DNA from: Chitinophaga oryziterrae
GTDB taxonomy: Bacteria > Bacteroidota > Bacteroidia > Chitinophagales > Chitinophagaceae
Direction: 5' to 3'
DNA length: 64,000 nucleotides
Assembly (NCBI RefSeq): GCF_009758125.1
Contig: NZ_WRXO01000008.1
Location: 186,001-250,000 of the forward strand
Positions 50,278 through 58,009 of the stretch are shown here, one piece after another (position 1 is the first letter of the stretch; every line of letters begins with the position of its first letter). Made by a program: the position numbers and the translations under genes. The notes under the pieces are model-generated. The model searched no databases. It was not told where the DNA came from and saw nothing but the letters and a program-made list of their open reading frames with translations.

Positions 50278-52026
50278 CTACTTCACTAATGATATTTTGA
50301 GCTCGTTCAATTGTGACTGGTCAATGTCGCTAGGCGCGTCCAGCATTACATCGCGGCCGGAATTGTTCTTCGGGAAAGCGATGAAATCCCTGATGCTTTC
50401 GCTGCCACCCAATAGCGAACACAGGCGGTCGAACCCGAAAGCGATACCACCATGCGGGGGTGCACCATATTCAAAAGCACCGAGCAGGAAGCCGAATTTA
50501 TGACGGGCTTCATCCGGGCTCATGCCTAATGCGGCAAACATTCTTTCCTGGAGTTCACGCTGGAAGATCCTGATAGATCCGCCACCAATTTCGGTACCAT
50601 TGAGTACTATATCGTAGGCGTTTGCCTTAATGTCTGCGTATTTAGAAGTGTCCTCCATCCAACTGATATGTTCAGGCTTTGGAGAGGTAAACGGATGGTG
50701 CCGTGCTACCCAGCGGTTTTCTTCTTCCGCGTATTCGAACAGCGGGAAGTCTATTACCCATAACGGCTTAAACTCGTCTTTATTACGCAGGCCCATGCGT
50801 TCGCCCATTTCCAGGCGCAGTTCGCTCATGGCCTTACGGGTGCGTTCTTCCTTACCAGCCAGTACCAGTATCAGATCGCCGGGCTGAGCCTGGCATTTAT
50901 CTGCCCAGATTTTCAGTTTGGTTTCGTCGAAGAATTTATCCACAGAGCTTTTAACGGAACCGTCAGCGCCTACGCGGGCGTAGATCAGGCCGCTCATACC
51001 TATTTGCGGACGTTTTACCCATTCGGTGAGTTCGTCCAACTGTTTGCGGGTGTATTCCGCGCAACCTTTGGCGCAGATAGCTACTACCAGTTCAGCTTCA
51101 TCGAATACTTTAAAGCCGTTGTGTTTGGCAACGTCGTTAAAATTCACCAGTTTCATTTCGAAACGGATATCCGGTTTATCGTTACCATAGAATTCCATGG
51201 CATCGTCGAAGGTCATGCGGGGGAATGGTTCATTGAACGTAATCCCTTTTATTTCCTGGAAGATATATTTCAGCATCTCTTCAAAGTTGTTCAGGATATC
51301 TTCCTGTTCTACGAAGCTCATTTCACAGTCGATCTGGGTGAATTCCGGCTGACGGTCGGCACGAAGGTCTTCGTCGCGGAAACATTTCACGATCTGATAG
51401 TAGCGGTCGTATCCGCTGACCATCAGCAGTTGTTTGAAAGTCTGTGGCGACTGTGGCAGAGCATAGAACTCGTTAGGGTTCATACGGCTTGGTACTACGA
51501 AGTCGCGGGCGCCTTCCGGTGTGGATTTGATCAGAAAAGGCGTTTCGATATCCATGAAGCCTTTGCTGTCCAGGAAGTTACGGGCAGCCCTGTTGAGGCG
51601 GTAGCGCAGTTCCAGGTTTTGCTTCACGATATTACGACGCAGATCGAGGTAGCGGAATTTCATACGTAATTCATCGCCGCCGTCAGTATCGTCCTGTATG
51701 GTGAAAGGAGGCGTTTTAGCAGCATTCAGGATAGAAAAGCTGCTGACAGTGATTTCCACTTCACCGGTAGGGATGTTCTTGTTTTTGCTGGAACGCTCTG
51801 TAACGGTACCAGTTACCTGTATAACAAATTCGCGCCCAAGTGGCTGGTTATCAAGCTGCTGATTCAAAGATTCACCAAACAGCAACTGCGTGATACCGTA
51901 GCGGTCGCGCAGATCCACGAAAGTGATGCTTCCAAATTTCCGGACTGTTTGTACCCAGCCGGACAATGATACCTGTTTACCGTTGTGTTCCAGTCGTAGC
52001 TCGCCACAAGTGTGCGTTCTGTACAT
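50278..52026 (-). CDS. aspS: Aspartyl-tRNA synthetase
   Basis: Class II synthetase of 582 residues, the bacterial type. An OB-fold anticodon domain (LSGWVQTVRKFGSITFVDLRD) is followed by motif 1, motif 2 (KCFRDEDLRADRQPEFTQID), a GAD insertion domain (residues about 280-415) and motif 3 (GGIAFGFDRLCSLL). Whether it also charges tRNA-Asn cannot be told from this view. It is monocistronic: the hairpin TCCCCCTT/AAGGGGGA (50199-50235) follows but lacks a T tract. The upstream gap of 82 bases separates it from the FAD oxidoreductase gene. Confidence 0.98.
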   Translation of the reverse strand: MYRTHTCGELRLEHNGKQVSLSGWVQTVRKFGSITFVDLRDRYGITQLLFGESLNQQLDNQPLGREFVIQVTGTVTERSSKNKNIPTGEVEITVSSFSILNAAKTPPFTIQDDTDGGDELRMKFRYLDLRRNIVKQNLELRYRLNRAARNFLDSKGFMDIETPFLIKSTPEGARDFVVPSRMNPNEFYALPQSPQTFKQLLMVSGYDRYYQIVKCFRDEDLRADRQPEFTQIDCEMSFVEQEDILNNFEEMLKYIFQEIKGITFNEPFPRMTFDDAMEFYGNDKPDIRFEMKLVNFNDVAKHNGFKVFDEAELVVAICAKGCAEYTRKQLDELTEWVKRPQIGMSGLIYARVGADGSVKSSVDKFFDETKLKIWADKCQAQPGDLILVLAGKEERTRKAMSELRLEMGERMGLRNKDEFKPLWVIDFPLFEYAEEENRWVARHHPFTSPKPEHISWMEDTSKYADIKANAYDIVLNGTEIGGGSIRIFQRELQERMFAALGMSPDEARHKFGFLLGAFEYGAPPHGGIAFGFDRLCSLLGGSESIRDFIAFPKNNSGRDVMLDAPSDIDQSQLNELKISLVK

Positions 52027-52107
52027 ATAATTATATTATAAAGTTCAAATTTGGTCCGGAAACTTCGTTACCGGGGTCGGCAAAGATAACGTATGATCAT
52101 TGCATTT

Positions 52108-53151
52108 CTATCCTTTACGCCTGTTAAAAAAGCGTTTAATATCTATTTCCTGCCATAGTGGCTTATCTTCAAGCAGATGTGTCACAAACTGAGCCGCCAT
52201 AGCGGGTGCCAGAGATGTACCTTTTGTGCCCAGGCCATTGAAGATCCCCAGCACCGGGTGTTCCGGATGTACGCCCATCATAGGGCGGCGGTCTGTTCCG
52301 GATGGGCGAACGCCTGCGTATTGATCAAGTACCTCGTAAGGGACTTTCAGCAGTTGTTGCAGTCCAGCTTCCAGGTATTCTCTTTTTTCTGCGGTAGGCA
52401 GTTCATCTTTATAATCCCAGGCAAAGGTGGCTCCTACCCAGTAGATGTCCTTTTCCTGCGGTACGAGGGTAATGCTTCTCTTCACAATATCTTCGGTATA
52501 GAAACCGGGGATACGCACTTTCAGTACCTCTCCTTTATTCAGCAGGAAAGGGATATTATTGAACCAGGGGTTTGATGCAGTGGCCGAGCCTTCACAGAAG
52601 ATGATACGGTTTGCGGTGATATCCTTGTATTTTATCTTCTCACCTATCTCTAATGCATTTACGTTAAAGCGTTCTTCTCTTAAAACATGATGCTGTTTCA
52701 GGTAATTTCTCCAGGCAGGCAACAGGTTATGCAGTAACACCGTAGCTCCTTTAATAACTGCTGCACCAAAAGGCTGATGCAAAAAAGCATCATAAGGATC
52801 ATTATCCGGAACATGCATGTATGTTAGTCCGGACGTTCTCTCCATGAATGCATCCTTTAGCTGTTCAGATGGCAGCACATTCCAGATATCACGTTCCCTG
52901 AATACCGGTACGTTTAACAATTGTTCCAATCGCTGATAAGTCTTTACCGCCACCGGATATATATCATCATATAACCAGGAAACAGTAAACCGCCTGCCTG
53001 ATACAGGATTAATAACCCCTGCCGCAATACGGGACGCACTATTGGGCTTGTACTCATCCATGACCATCACAGAACATCCTGCTTCCATCAAAGCATGACT
53101 AAGTACTGTGCCTGCAATCCCCTGCCCTATAATAAGAAAATCAACATTCAT
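52108..53151 (-). CDS. FAD-dependent oxidoreductase (DAO family)
   Basis: A 347-residue flavoprotein of the D-amino-acid oxidase-like family. The dinucleotide site is FLIIGQGIAGTVLSHALMEAG (GxGxxG), with the acidic ribose contact in VMDEY and the ATG-like RIAAGVINPVSGRRF block. The C-terminal FAD block is LGIFNGLGTKGTSLAPAMA, close to the pattern GlyGlyLGxxG of this family. The substrate is unknown (amine or amino acid; MnmC C-terminal-like and ThiO-like members exist). The ATG at 53151 is chosen so that the Rossmann fold begins at once; the open frame extends nine codons upstream. It is divergent from the alginate-lyase gene across a gap holding a MITE-like element. Confidence 0.9.
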   Translation of the reverse strand: MNVDFLIIGQGIAGTVLSHALMEAGCSVMVMDEYKPNSASRIAAGVINPVSGRRFTVSWLYDDIYPVAVKTYQRLEQLLNVPVFRERDIWNVLPSEQLKDAFMERTSGLTYMHVPDNDPYDAFLHQPFGAAVIKGATVLLHNLLPAWRNYLKQHHVLREERFNVNALEIGEKIKYKDITANRIIFCEGSATASNPWFNNIPFLLNKGEVLKVRIPGFYTEDIVKRSITLVPQEKDIYWVGATFAWDYKDELPTAEKREYLEAGLQQLLKVPYEVLDQYAGVRPSGTDRRPMMGVHPEHPVLGIFNGLGTKGTSLAPAMAAQFVTHLLEDKPLWQEIDIKRFFNRRKG

Positions 53152-53615
53152 TGGGACGCAAATTACAATAAACAGCATGCTTCAGACAAGCTAAAATTTC
53201 AATTGCCAGGAATATTTATAAATAATAAAACAGTACAAATGATTACCGGTCCGGGAGTGCATCAAATATTATGAAAGCGTAGATTGGCAGATGTTGTTGA
53301 TCATAAATACACTGCATCTGACTGTTTAGTTCTCTGATGTAGCTTTGGAATATGGGCTCAGGACTTGTTTTTCAATTTAACTTCACCTGATATTCACGTC
53401 AGATAAGGTGTATTTATCGATCAACAACATCTGGCGCGAAGATTATGTAATAAAAATGAGGCACTCCCAATTACCACTTATTTTAATAAATAAATATTTA
53501 TACTTATCTTGATATCGATTCGTGAACAATGAGCTGCCATTTCTTTGTATTGAAAAAATCCGGTTTGGATACCATAACAGTGTAACAATAAATAAACCTA
53601 CTAACACCTTAATCC
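53152..53615. other. 464-base gap between the FAD oxidoreductase and the alginate-lyase gene
   Basis: The gap holds MITE-like copy 2 (53288-53446), about 135 bases before it that include the oxidoreductase leader, and about 170 AT-rich bases after it with no clear promoter box for the lyase gene. Confidence 0.6.
53288..53446. repeat. MITE-like palindromic element, copy 2
   Basis: The inverted copy of the element at 17912-18061. One arm (53408-53433) is identical to the 26-bp repeat of copy 1; the other (53288-53312) has lost one C. The centre agrees with copy 1 except for scattered substitutions and an 8-9 base insertion (GCATCTGA region) next to the imperfect arm. The outer 13 bases GCGCGAAGATTAT (53434-53446) also match copy 1. 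Beyond these borders the two copies share nothing, which shows the unit's limits. Confidence 0.8.
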
Positions 53616-54845
53616 ATGAGAGCCAATTACCTGAGTGCACTTCTCTGTGCCTTTTCGTTATACGTTTTATTTGCTGCAGCATGCAAAAAAAGCAGAGAAA
53701 CATTGACACCTTCCCTAGCTATCAATGATCATGACACCGCTTTCGTACATCCTGGGCTGTTACATACAGCGGCAGCTTTTGAACGCATGCAGGCAAAGGT
53801 GGCCGCCGGCACGGAACCATGGTTGTCCGGCTGGAATAAACTTACTTCCAATGCGCATTCTTCTACAAACTGGACTGCCAGTCCGCAAGCCATTGTTTAC
53901 CGTGGAGCTGATGGTGTGCATGCCGAAAACTACAGTCTGTTATTTAATGATATCGCAGCCGCTTATGCATCCGCACTGAGGTGGAAAGTATCTGGTGACG
54001 AAGCATATGCAAGGAAATCTATCAGCATCATGAATGCATGGTCGGCCCAACTGACGAAACTGGCAGGGAATAATGATTCTGTGCTGGCTGCAGGTTTGTA
54101 TGGCTATGAATTTGCCAATGCAGGAGAGATCATGAGAACATATAAAGGATGGTCTGCTTCTGATCTCGCACGTTTTCAGCGAATGATGCTGAATGTATTC
54201 TATAAAGTGAATCATACTTTCATAACGAGGTGGGAAAGATGCATGGGGCATTATTATGCCAACTGGGACCTGTGTAACATGTGTTCCCTGCTGGCAATCG
54301 GTGTACTTTGTGATGACCGGGACATTTATAATGAAGCCATCACCTATTTTAAATACGGAGCAGGAAACGGTAATATCAAAAATGCGGTCTATTATATTCA
54401 TGATGGCGGACTGGGGCAATGGCAGGAAAGCGGTCGTGATCAAGGGCACACAATGTTAGGCATGGCCTTGATGGGTGCTTTTTGCGAAATGGCGTGGAGC
54501 CAGGGAGACGATATGTATGGATACGACGACAACCGTTTTCTGAAAGGAGCCGAATACGTAGCAAAATATAACATGGGACAGGATGTCCCCTACGTTGCAT
54601 ATACTAATTGCTTAGGAGTAGATCAGGAGATCATCAGTGATGCTTCCCGTGGTAACACCCGGCCGGTATGGGAACTGATCTATAATCACTATGTAAAATT
54701 GAAAGGATTGTCTGCGCCGTACACCACACAGTATGCAGAAAAAGTAAGACCTGAAGGAGGTGGTGGAGACTATGGTTCAGGCAGTGGAGGATATGATCAG
54801 TTGGGATATGGTACGTTGACGTGTACGCTGAATAATCCTCAGTAA
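53616..54845 (+). CDS. Alginate lyase family lipoprotein
   Basis: A 409-residue predicted lipoprotein: signal sequence with lipobox FAAAC (C23), then an alpha/alpha-barrel alginate lyase domain. Cues are GHYYANWDLCNMCSLLAIG (the conserved catalytic-loop region with Asn and His) and WQESGRDQGHTMLGMALMG, typical of the family. It may cleave uronic-acid polysaccharides by beta-elimination, but members with other substrates exist. It stands alone: no SusC/SusD pair or other carbohydrate enzymes lie nearby, so it is not in a visible polysaccharide locus. The C-terminus (GGGGDYGSGSGGYDQLGYG) is glycine-rich. A strong hairpin terminator follows the stop codon. Confidence 0.85.
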   Translation: MRANYLSALLCAFSLYVLFAAACKKSRETLTPSLAINDHDTAFVHPGLLHTAAAFERMQAKVAAGTEPWLSGWNKLTSNAHSSTNWTASPQAIVYRGADGVHAENYSLLFNDIAAAYASALRWKVSGDEAYARKSISIMNAWSAQLTKLAGNNDSVLAAGLYGYEFANAGEIMRTYKGWSASDLARFQRMMLNVFYKVNHTFITRWERCMGHYYANWDLCNMCSLLAIGVLCDDRDIYNEAITYFKYGAGNGNIKNAVYYIHDGGLGQWQESGRDQGHTMLGMALMGAFCEMAWSQGDDMYGYDDNRFLKGAEYVAKYNMGQDVPYVAYTNCLGVDQEIISDASRGNTRPVWELIYNHYVKLKGLSAPYTTQYAEKVRPEGGGGDYGSGSGGYDQLGYGTLTCTLNNPQ

Positions 54846-54852
54846 TAAAAAC

Positions 54853-54893
54853 GATGCTCCTGACAGAACGAAATTCGCTATGTCAGGAGCATC
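54853..54893 (+). terminator. Intrinsic terminator after the alginate-lyase gene
   Basis: A perfect 13-bp stem (GATGCTCCTGACA with TGTCAGGAGCATC) and a 15-base loop, followed by AACTATAATTTTT. Confidence 0.8.
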
Positions 54894-55010
54894 AACTATA
54901 ATTTTTAATGATGATAAAGTACTTCTTTGGGAATAGGATTAGTCTCCTTGCCTCCTGGCACGAGATAAATAATCAAAGGAATAACTGCACCTGTGTATTG
55001 TTTTTCATAT

Positions 55011-57455
55011 TTATTCTGTTTTCAGACTTTTAACAGGATTTGCCAATGCAGCACTTACGGCTTTATATCCCACTGTAATCCAGGCGATGATTACGGATAA
55101 CACAACAGACATCACAAATATCCCCCAGCCCATATTTGTATGATAGTAAAAACCAGCGAGCCACTCCTGCATGAAATAATATCCCAGGGGTGCTGCTACC
55201 AGGAATGCAATCCCGATTAAGATCGTAAATTCTCTGGAAAACATGTATACGATACTTTGTATAGAGGCGCCTAAGACTTTGCGGATACCTACCTCTTTTG
55301 TTTTCTGTACTGCCATGAATGAGATCAGTCCATATAAACCAAGGCAGGAGATAAAGATGGCCAGAAATGCAAATACCTCGAAAAGTTTTGCAGTGATCCC
55401 TTCTATCTCATAATATTCCCCAATCCTTTCATCCAGGAATGTGCAGTCGAACAGATAGGTAGGAAATACTGAAGTAAATACCTTTTGTACCTGTGGCAGC
55501 GTAGTTTGCATTTTAACAGGGTCCAGCCTCAACGCGACAAAACTGTAGGTCCTGAAATAGGTAGTTAATACTAATGGTTGCACAGCATAACGCAGGTTCC
55601 GGCTGTTAAAGTCCTTAAGTACTCCTACTATGGGATATTTTATACCATCATCAAAAGAAATTGTTTTATCCAGGATCTCATTGACTGATTTTAATCCAAG
55701 CTTTTTTACCATTGTTTCATTCACTAATAATTCCCGGATAGTGTCACTGGCATATGGCATTCTGCCTGCGACCAAACCTAACTGAAAAGTTCTTATATAA
55801 CCGGTATCAGCAAATTGCTGCATCGTTACAAAAGGCTGCTTCTCCGGATTGTTATCGAAAAAGAAAGTACTGGAAGATTCCCAACCGGCAGAAGGAGCAT
55901 CCATACATAAACTGGCTGCGGATACACCGGGTATCTGTGATAACTGCTGTTTCATGTTTTCATAATGCTGTTTATAACTGTCCTCACTGGGCAGACTTAT
56001 CAGGATAACAGCTTCTTTTGCAAAGCCCATGGGCTGGTTACGGAAATACGCCATCTGCTTTACCACCACCAGGGTACCTATTACCAGCAACTGGGCAATC
56101 ACGAACTGCATCACCACCAATCCCCTTCGTAATGAGATCCCCCCTATTGTACGGGTCGTAATCTTGCTTTTAATGGCCGCTACGGGGTTAAAACCAGATA
56201 AGACCATAGCAGGATAGGAACCGGCTAATAAAGTGATTAAAACGCCTGTAAAGAGCAAATACAAGATAGTGACAGGAGAATATAATAATTGCGGGGAAAT
56301 CTCCTTCTGCATTAATGTGCTGAGGGCCGGTAATGACAGCGAAACTATCACACCCGCAAGTACCAGTGCCATCGCTGTTATCAGGGCTGTTTCATTCAGG
56401 AACTGACGAAGTAACTGGGTACGGGTGCTACCCAATACCTTACGCACCCCGATTTCTTTTGCACGGCTTACCGATTGCGCAGTGGCCAGGTTGATGAAGT
56501 TGATACAGGCTACAAGCAGCAGGAAGATGCCGATAAGTCCTAATGAGTAAAGTTCCCGGTAGGTGAGACTGGCTTTACCATAATGCGTAAAACGCTTATC
56601 CAGGTGCACTTCCTTCAGCGGCTGAAAAGCTAAATGTGTTTGTTTCGTTTTAAGCCCATGTTCTTCCGGGTAATAATGGTTTACAAAACCCGGCATTTGC
56701 TGCTGCAGTTTGTTCATGTCCTGTTTGGCAGATATCAGCACAAAGCAGGAGCTGTTAAAGTTCGGATGCGACCAGGACGATTTATCCAGCAGGTTGTTCC
56801 CATTCAGCTTAACGAAGGTCACAAAGGAACCCACCAGGCGCACAGGAACATCTGTATTGGCGGGAAGATCTTTATACACCCCTACGACCTTTAAAGGGAC
56901 CCGATATGACCATAACTGCACTGTTTTGCCTATCGCATTGCTATAGTTACCGAAAAAGGTTTCTGCCAGGCTTTTATCAAGTACTACCGTGTTCAGGTCT
57001 TTTAAGCCTTCGGCATTACCTGCCAGCCAGGTGTAATCAAATATTTTAAAGAGATGCGGTTCTGAAAAAAACAGCCCGTTCTTTACATTAAAACGTTTTT
57101 CATCGGCTAAGTCTTTTCCGGGTACATATACCTGGGCCGGTCCTATATCCCAGATGCCTGCTGCCTGCTCAATACCGGGAAAATCCTGTCTTAATGTGCC
57201 TGATAAAGGCATGGGTGCAGCGGCATGCGTGGATTCCACTTCCCCGTTGCTGGCATTAGTTACTGTGGTCACGACACGGTAGATCCTGTTGACATTCTTA
57301 TGATACCTGTCATAACTCATTTCATTCCTGATCACGAGGAAGATCAGCAGGCTGGCGGCAATACCTACTGCCAGTCCGGCAATATTCAGGAAGGAAAACG
57401 CCCGTTTTCTCCAAAGGGAGCGGTAAGCAATCTTAAAATGGTTGTAGTTAAACAT
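55011..57455 (-). CDS. MacB/FtsX-type ABC transporter permease
   Basis: An 814-residue permease with the double layout seen in Bacteroidota: helix 1 plus a MacB periplasmic core domain (residues about 1-280), an FtsX domain of three helices (about 285-425), then a second core domain and a second FtsX domain to the C-terminus. Cues are RSLWRKRAFSFLNIAGLAVG at the start and the repeated coupling segment AKEIGVRKVLGSTRTQLLRQ and TKEVGIRKVLGASIQSIVYM in each half. An ATPase partner is not adjacent. The substrate may be an antimicrobial peptide or lipoprotein. The ATG at 57455 is preferred over an upstream frame extension of 14 codons. Confidence 0.92.
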   Translation of the reverse strand: MFNYNHFKIAYRSLWRKRAFSFLNIAGLAVGIAASLLIFLVIRNEMSYDRYHKNVNRIYRVVTTVTNASNGEVESTHAAAPMPLSGTLRQDFPGIEQAAGIWDIGPAQVYVPGKDLADEKRFNVKNGLFFSEPHLFKIFDYTWLAGNAEGLKDLNTVVLDKSLAETFFGNYSNAIGKTVQLWSYRVPLKVVGVYKDLPANTDVPVRLVGSFVTFVKLNGNNLLDKSSWSHPNFNSSCFVLISAKQDMNKLQQQMPGFVNHYYPEEHGLKTKQTHLAFQPLKEVHLDKRFTHYGKASLTYRELYSLGLIGIFLLLVACINFINLATAQSVSRAKEIGVRKVLGSTRTQLLRQFLNETALITAMALVLAGVIVSLSLPALSTLMQKEISPQLLYSPVTILYLLFTGVLITLLAGSYPAMVLSGFNPVAAIKSKITTRTIGGISLRRGLVVMQFVIAQLLVIGTLVVVKQMAYFRNQPMGFAKEAVILISLPSEDSYKQHYENMKQQLSQIPGVSAASLCMDAPSAGWESSSTFFFDNNPEKQPFVTMQQFADTGYIRTFQLGLVAGRMPYASDTIRELLVNETMVKKLGLKSVNEILDKTISFDDGIKYPIVGVLKDFNSRNLRYAVQPLVLTTYFRTYSFVALRLDPVKMQTTLPQVQKVFTSVFPTYLFDCTFLDERIGEYYEIEGITAKLFEVFAFLAIFISCLGLYGLISFMAVQKTKEVGIRKVLGASIQSIVYMFSREFTILIGIAFLVAAPLGYYFMQEWLAGFYYHTNMGWGIFVMSVVLSVIIAWITVGYKAVSAALANPVKSLKTE

Positions 57456-57687
57456 GGTTGTAGCAATAGATGAGCGTGATGACAAAAAGAATACCACGCA
57501 TTAAATGATTGATTATCATAAATATAAGAAGTAGACAGCCGTGTTTTTTCGTTCGATTTTGAAGAGGAAGTGTACGTTTTTGAACAGGTTGTAGGGCCTT
57601 TGAACAGGAAACGTCTTAAATACAACGCAGAAAGGGCATAAACTCTCTTATAAATTCTTTATAACCGTTAACAAACTACTATATAAC

Positions 57688-57773
57688 AGGTATATAAGCC
57701 CTATCTATATAAGTATAGCTTATATAGCTGTTATATACAGGTTATATAGGGCTTATATACGGGTTATATACCT
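57688..57773. repeat. TA-rich nested inverted repeats
   Basis: Outer arms GTATATAAGCCCTAT (57690-57704) and ATAGGGCTTATATAC (57746-57760) are perfect complements of 15 bp. Between them lie the hairpin CTATATAAG-tatag-CTTATATAG (57705-57727) and CTGT-tatat-ACAG (57728-57740). A second partner, TTATATACCT (57764-57773), can pair instead with AGGTATATAA (57688-57697), so two exclusive folds exist. TTATATA-type units recur about every ten bases. Confidence 0.75.
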
Positions 57774-57959
57774 GAATGCACAGAGTATCAGTAGGTTATC
57801 AGTAGCAATTAATATTTCGATGCTTTTTTACTACTGATTAACAACAAATTAAAATATAAGGAAAATTATTATAACTGGAAATTGTATCACTAATGACGAA
57901 GGAATGTTGGAAGAATAAGCCATTAGAGAGCGTTAAAAGAGTATGGTTCAGCACATAAA

Positions 57960-57991
57960 AAAGGGGATCAGAACGTATTCTGATCCCCTTT
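57960..57991 (-). terminator. Terminator of the A2M-like gene
   Basis: A perfect 14-bp stem (AAAGGGGATCAGAA with TTCTGATCCCCTTT) and 4-base loop CGTA; on the minus strand it leads into TTTTATG. It follows the stop codon at 58010 by 18 bases. Confidence 0.8.
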
Positions 57992-58009
57992 GAGAAAAAA
58001 GTATGTTTA

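Larger units (their letters stand above)
57456..58009. other. 554-base gap with TA-rich inverted repeats and a terminator
   Basis: The gap lies between the permease (5' side) and the A2M-like gene (3' side), both on the minus strand. It holds the multi-hairpin TA-rich region at 57688-57773, and the A2M terminator at 57960-57991. The rest shows no gene or repeat that I can recognise. Confidence 0.6.

Noticed and set aside
54905..55010. A minus-strand frame of about 33 codons reading ...GAVIPLIIYLVPGGKETNP... between the alginate-lyase terminator and the permease gene
   Set aside because: It looks protein-like, but it has no ATG, begins after a stop codon inside the permease 3' end and is short enough to occur by chance; I could not link it to any family, so it is not listed as a pseudogene.
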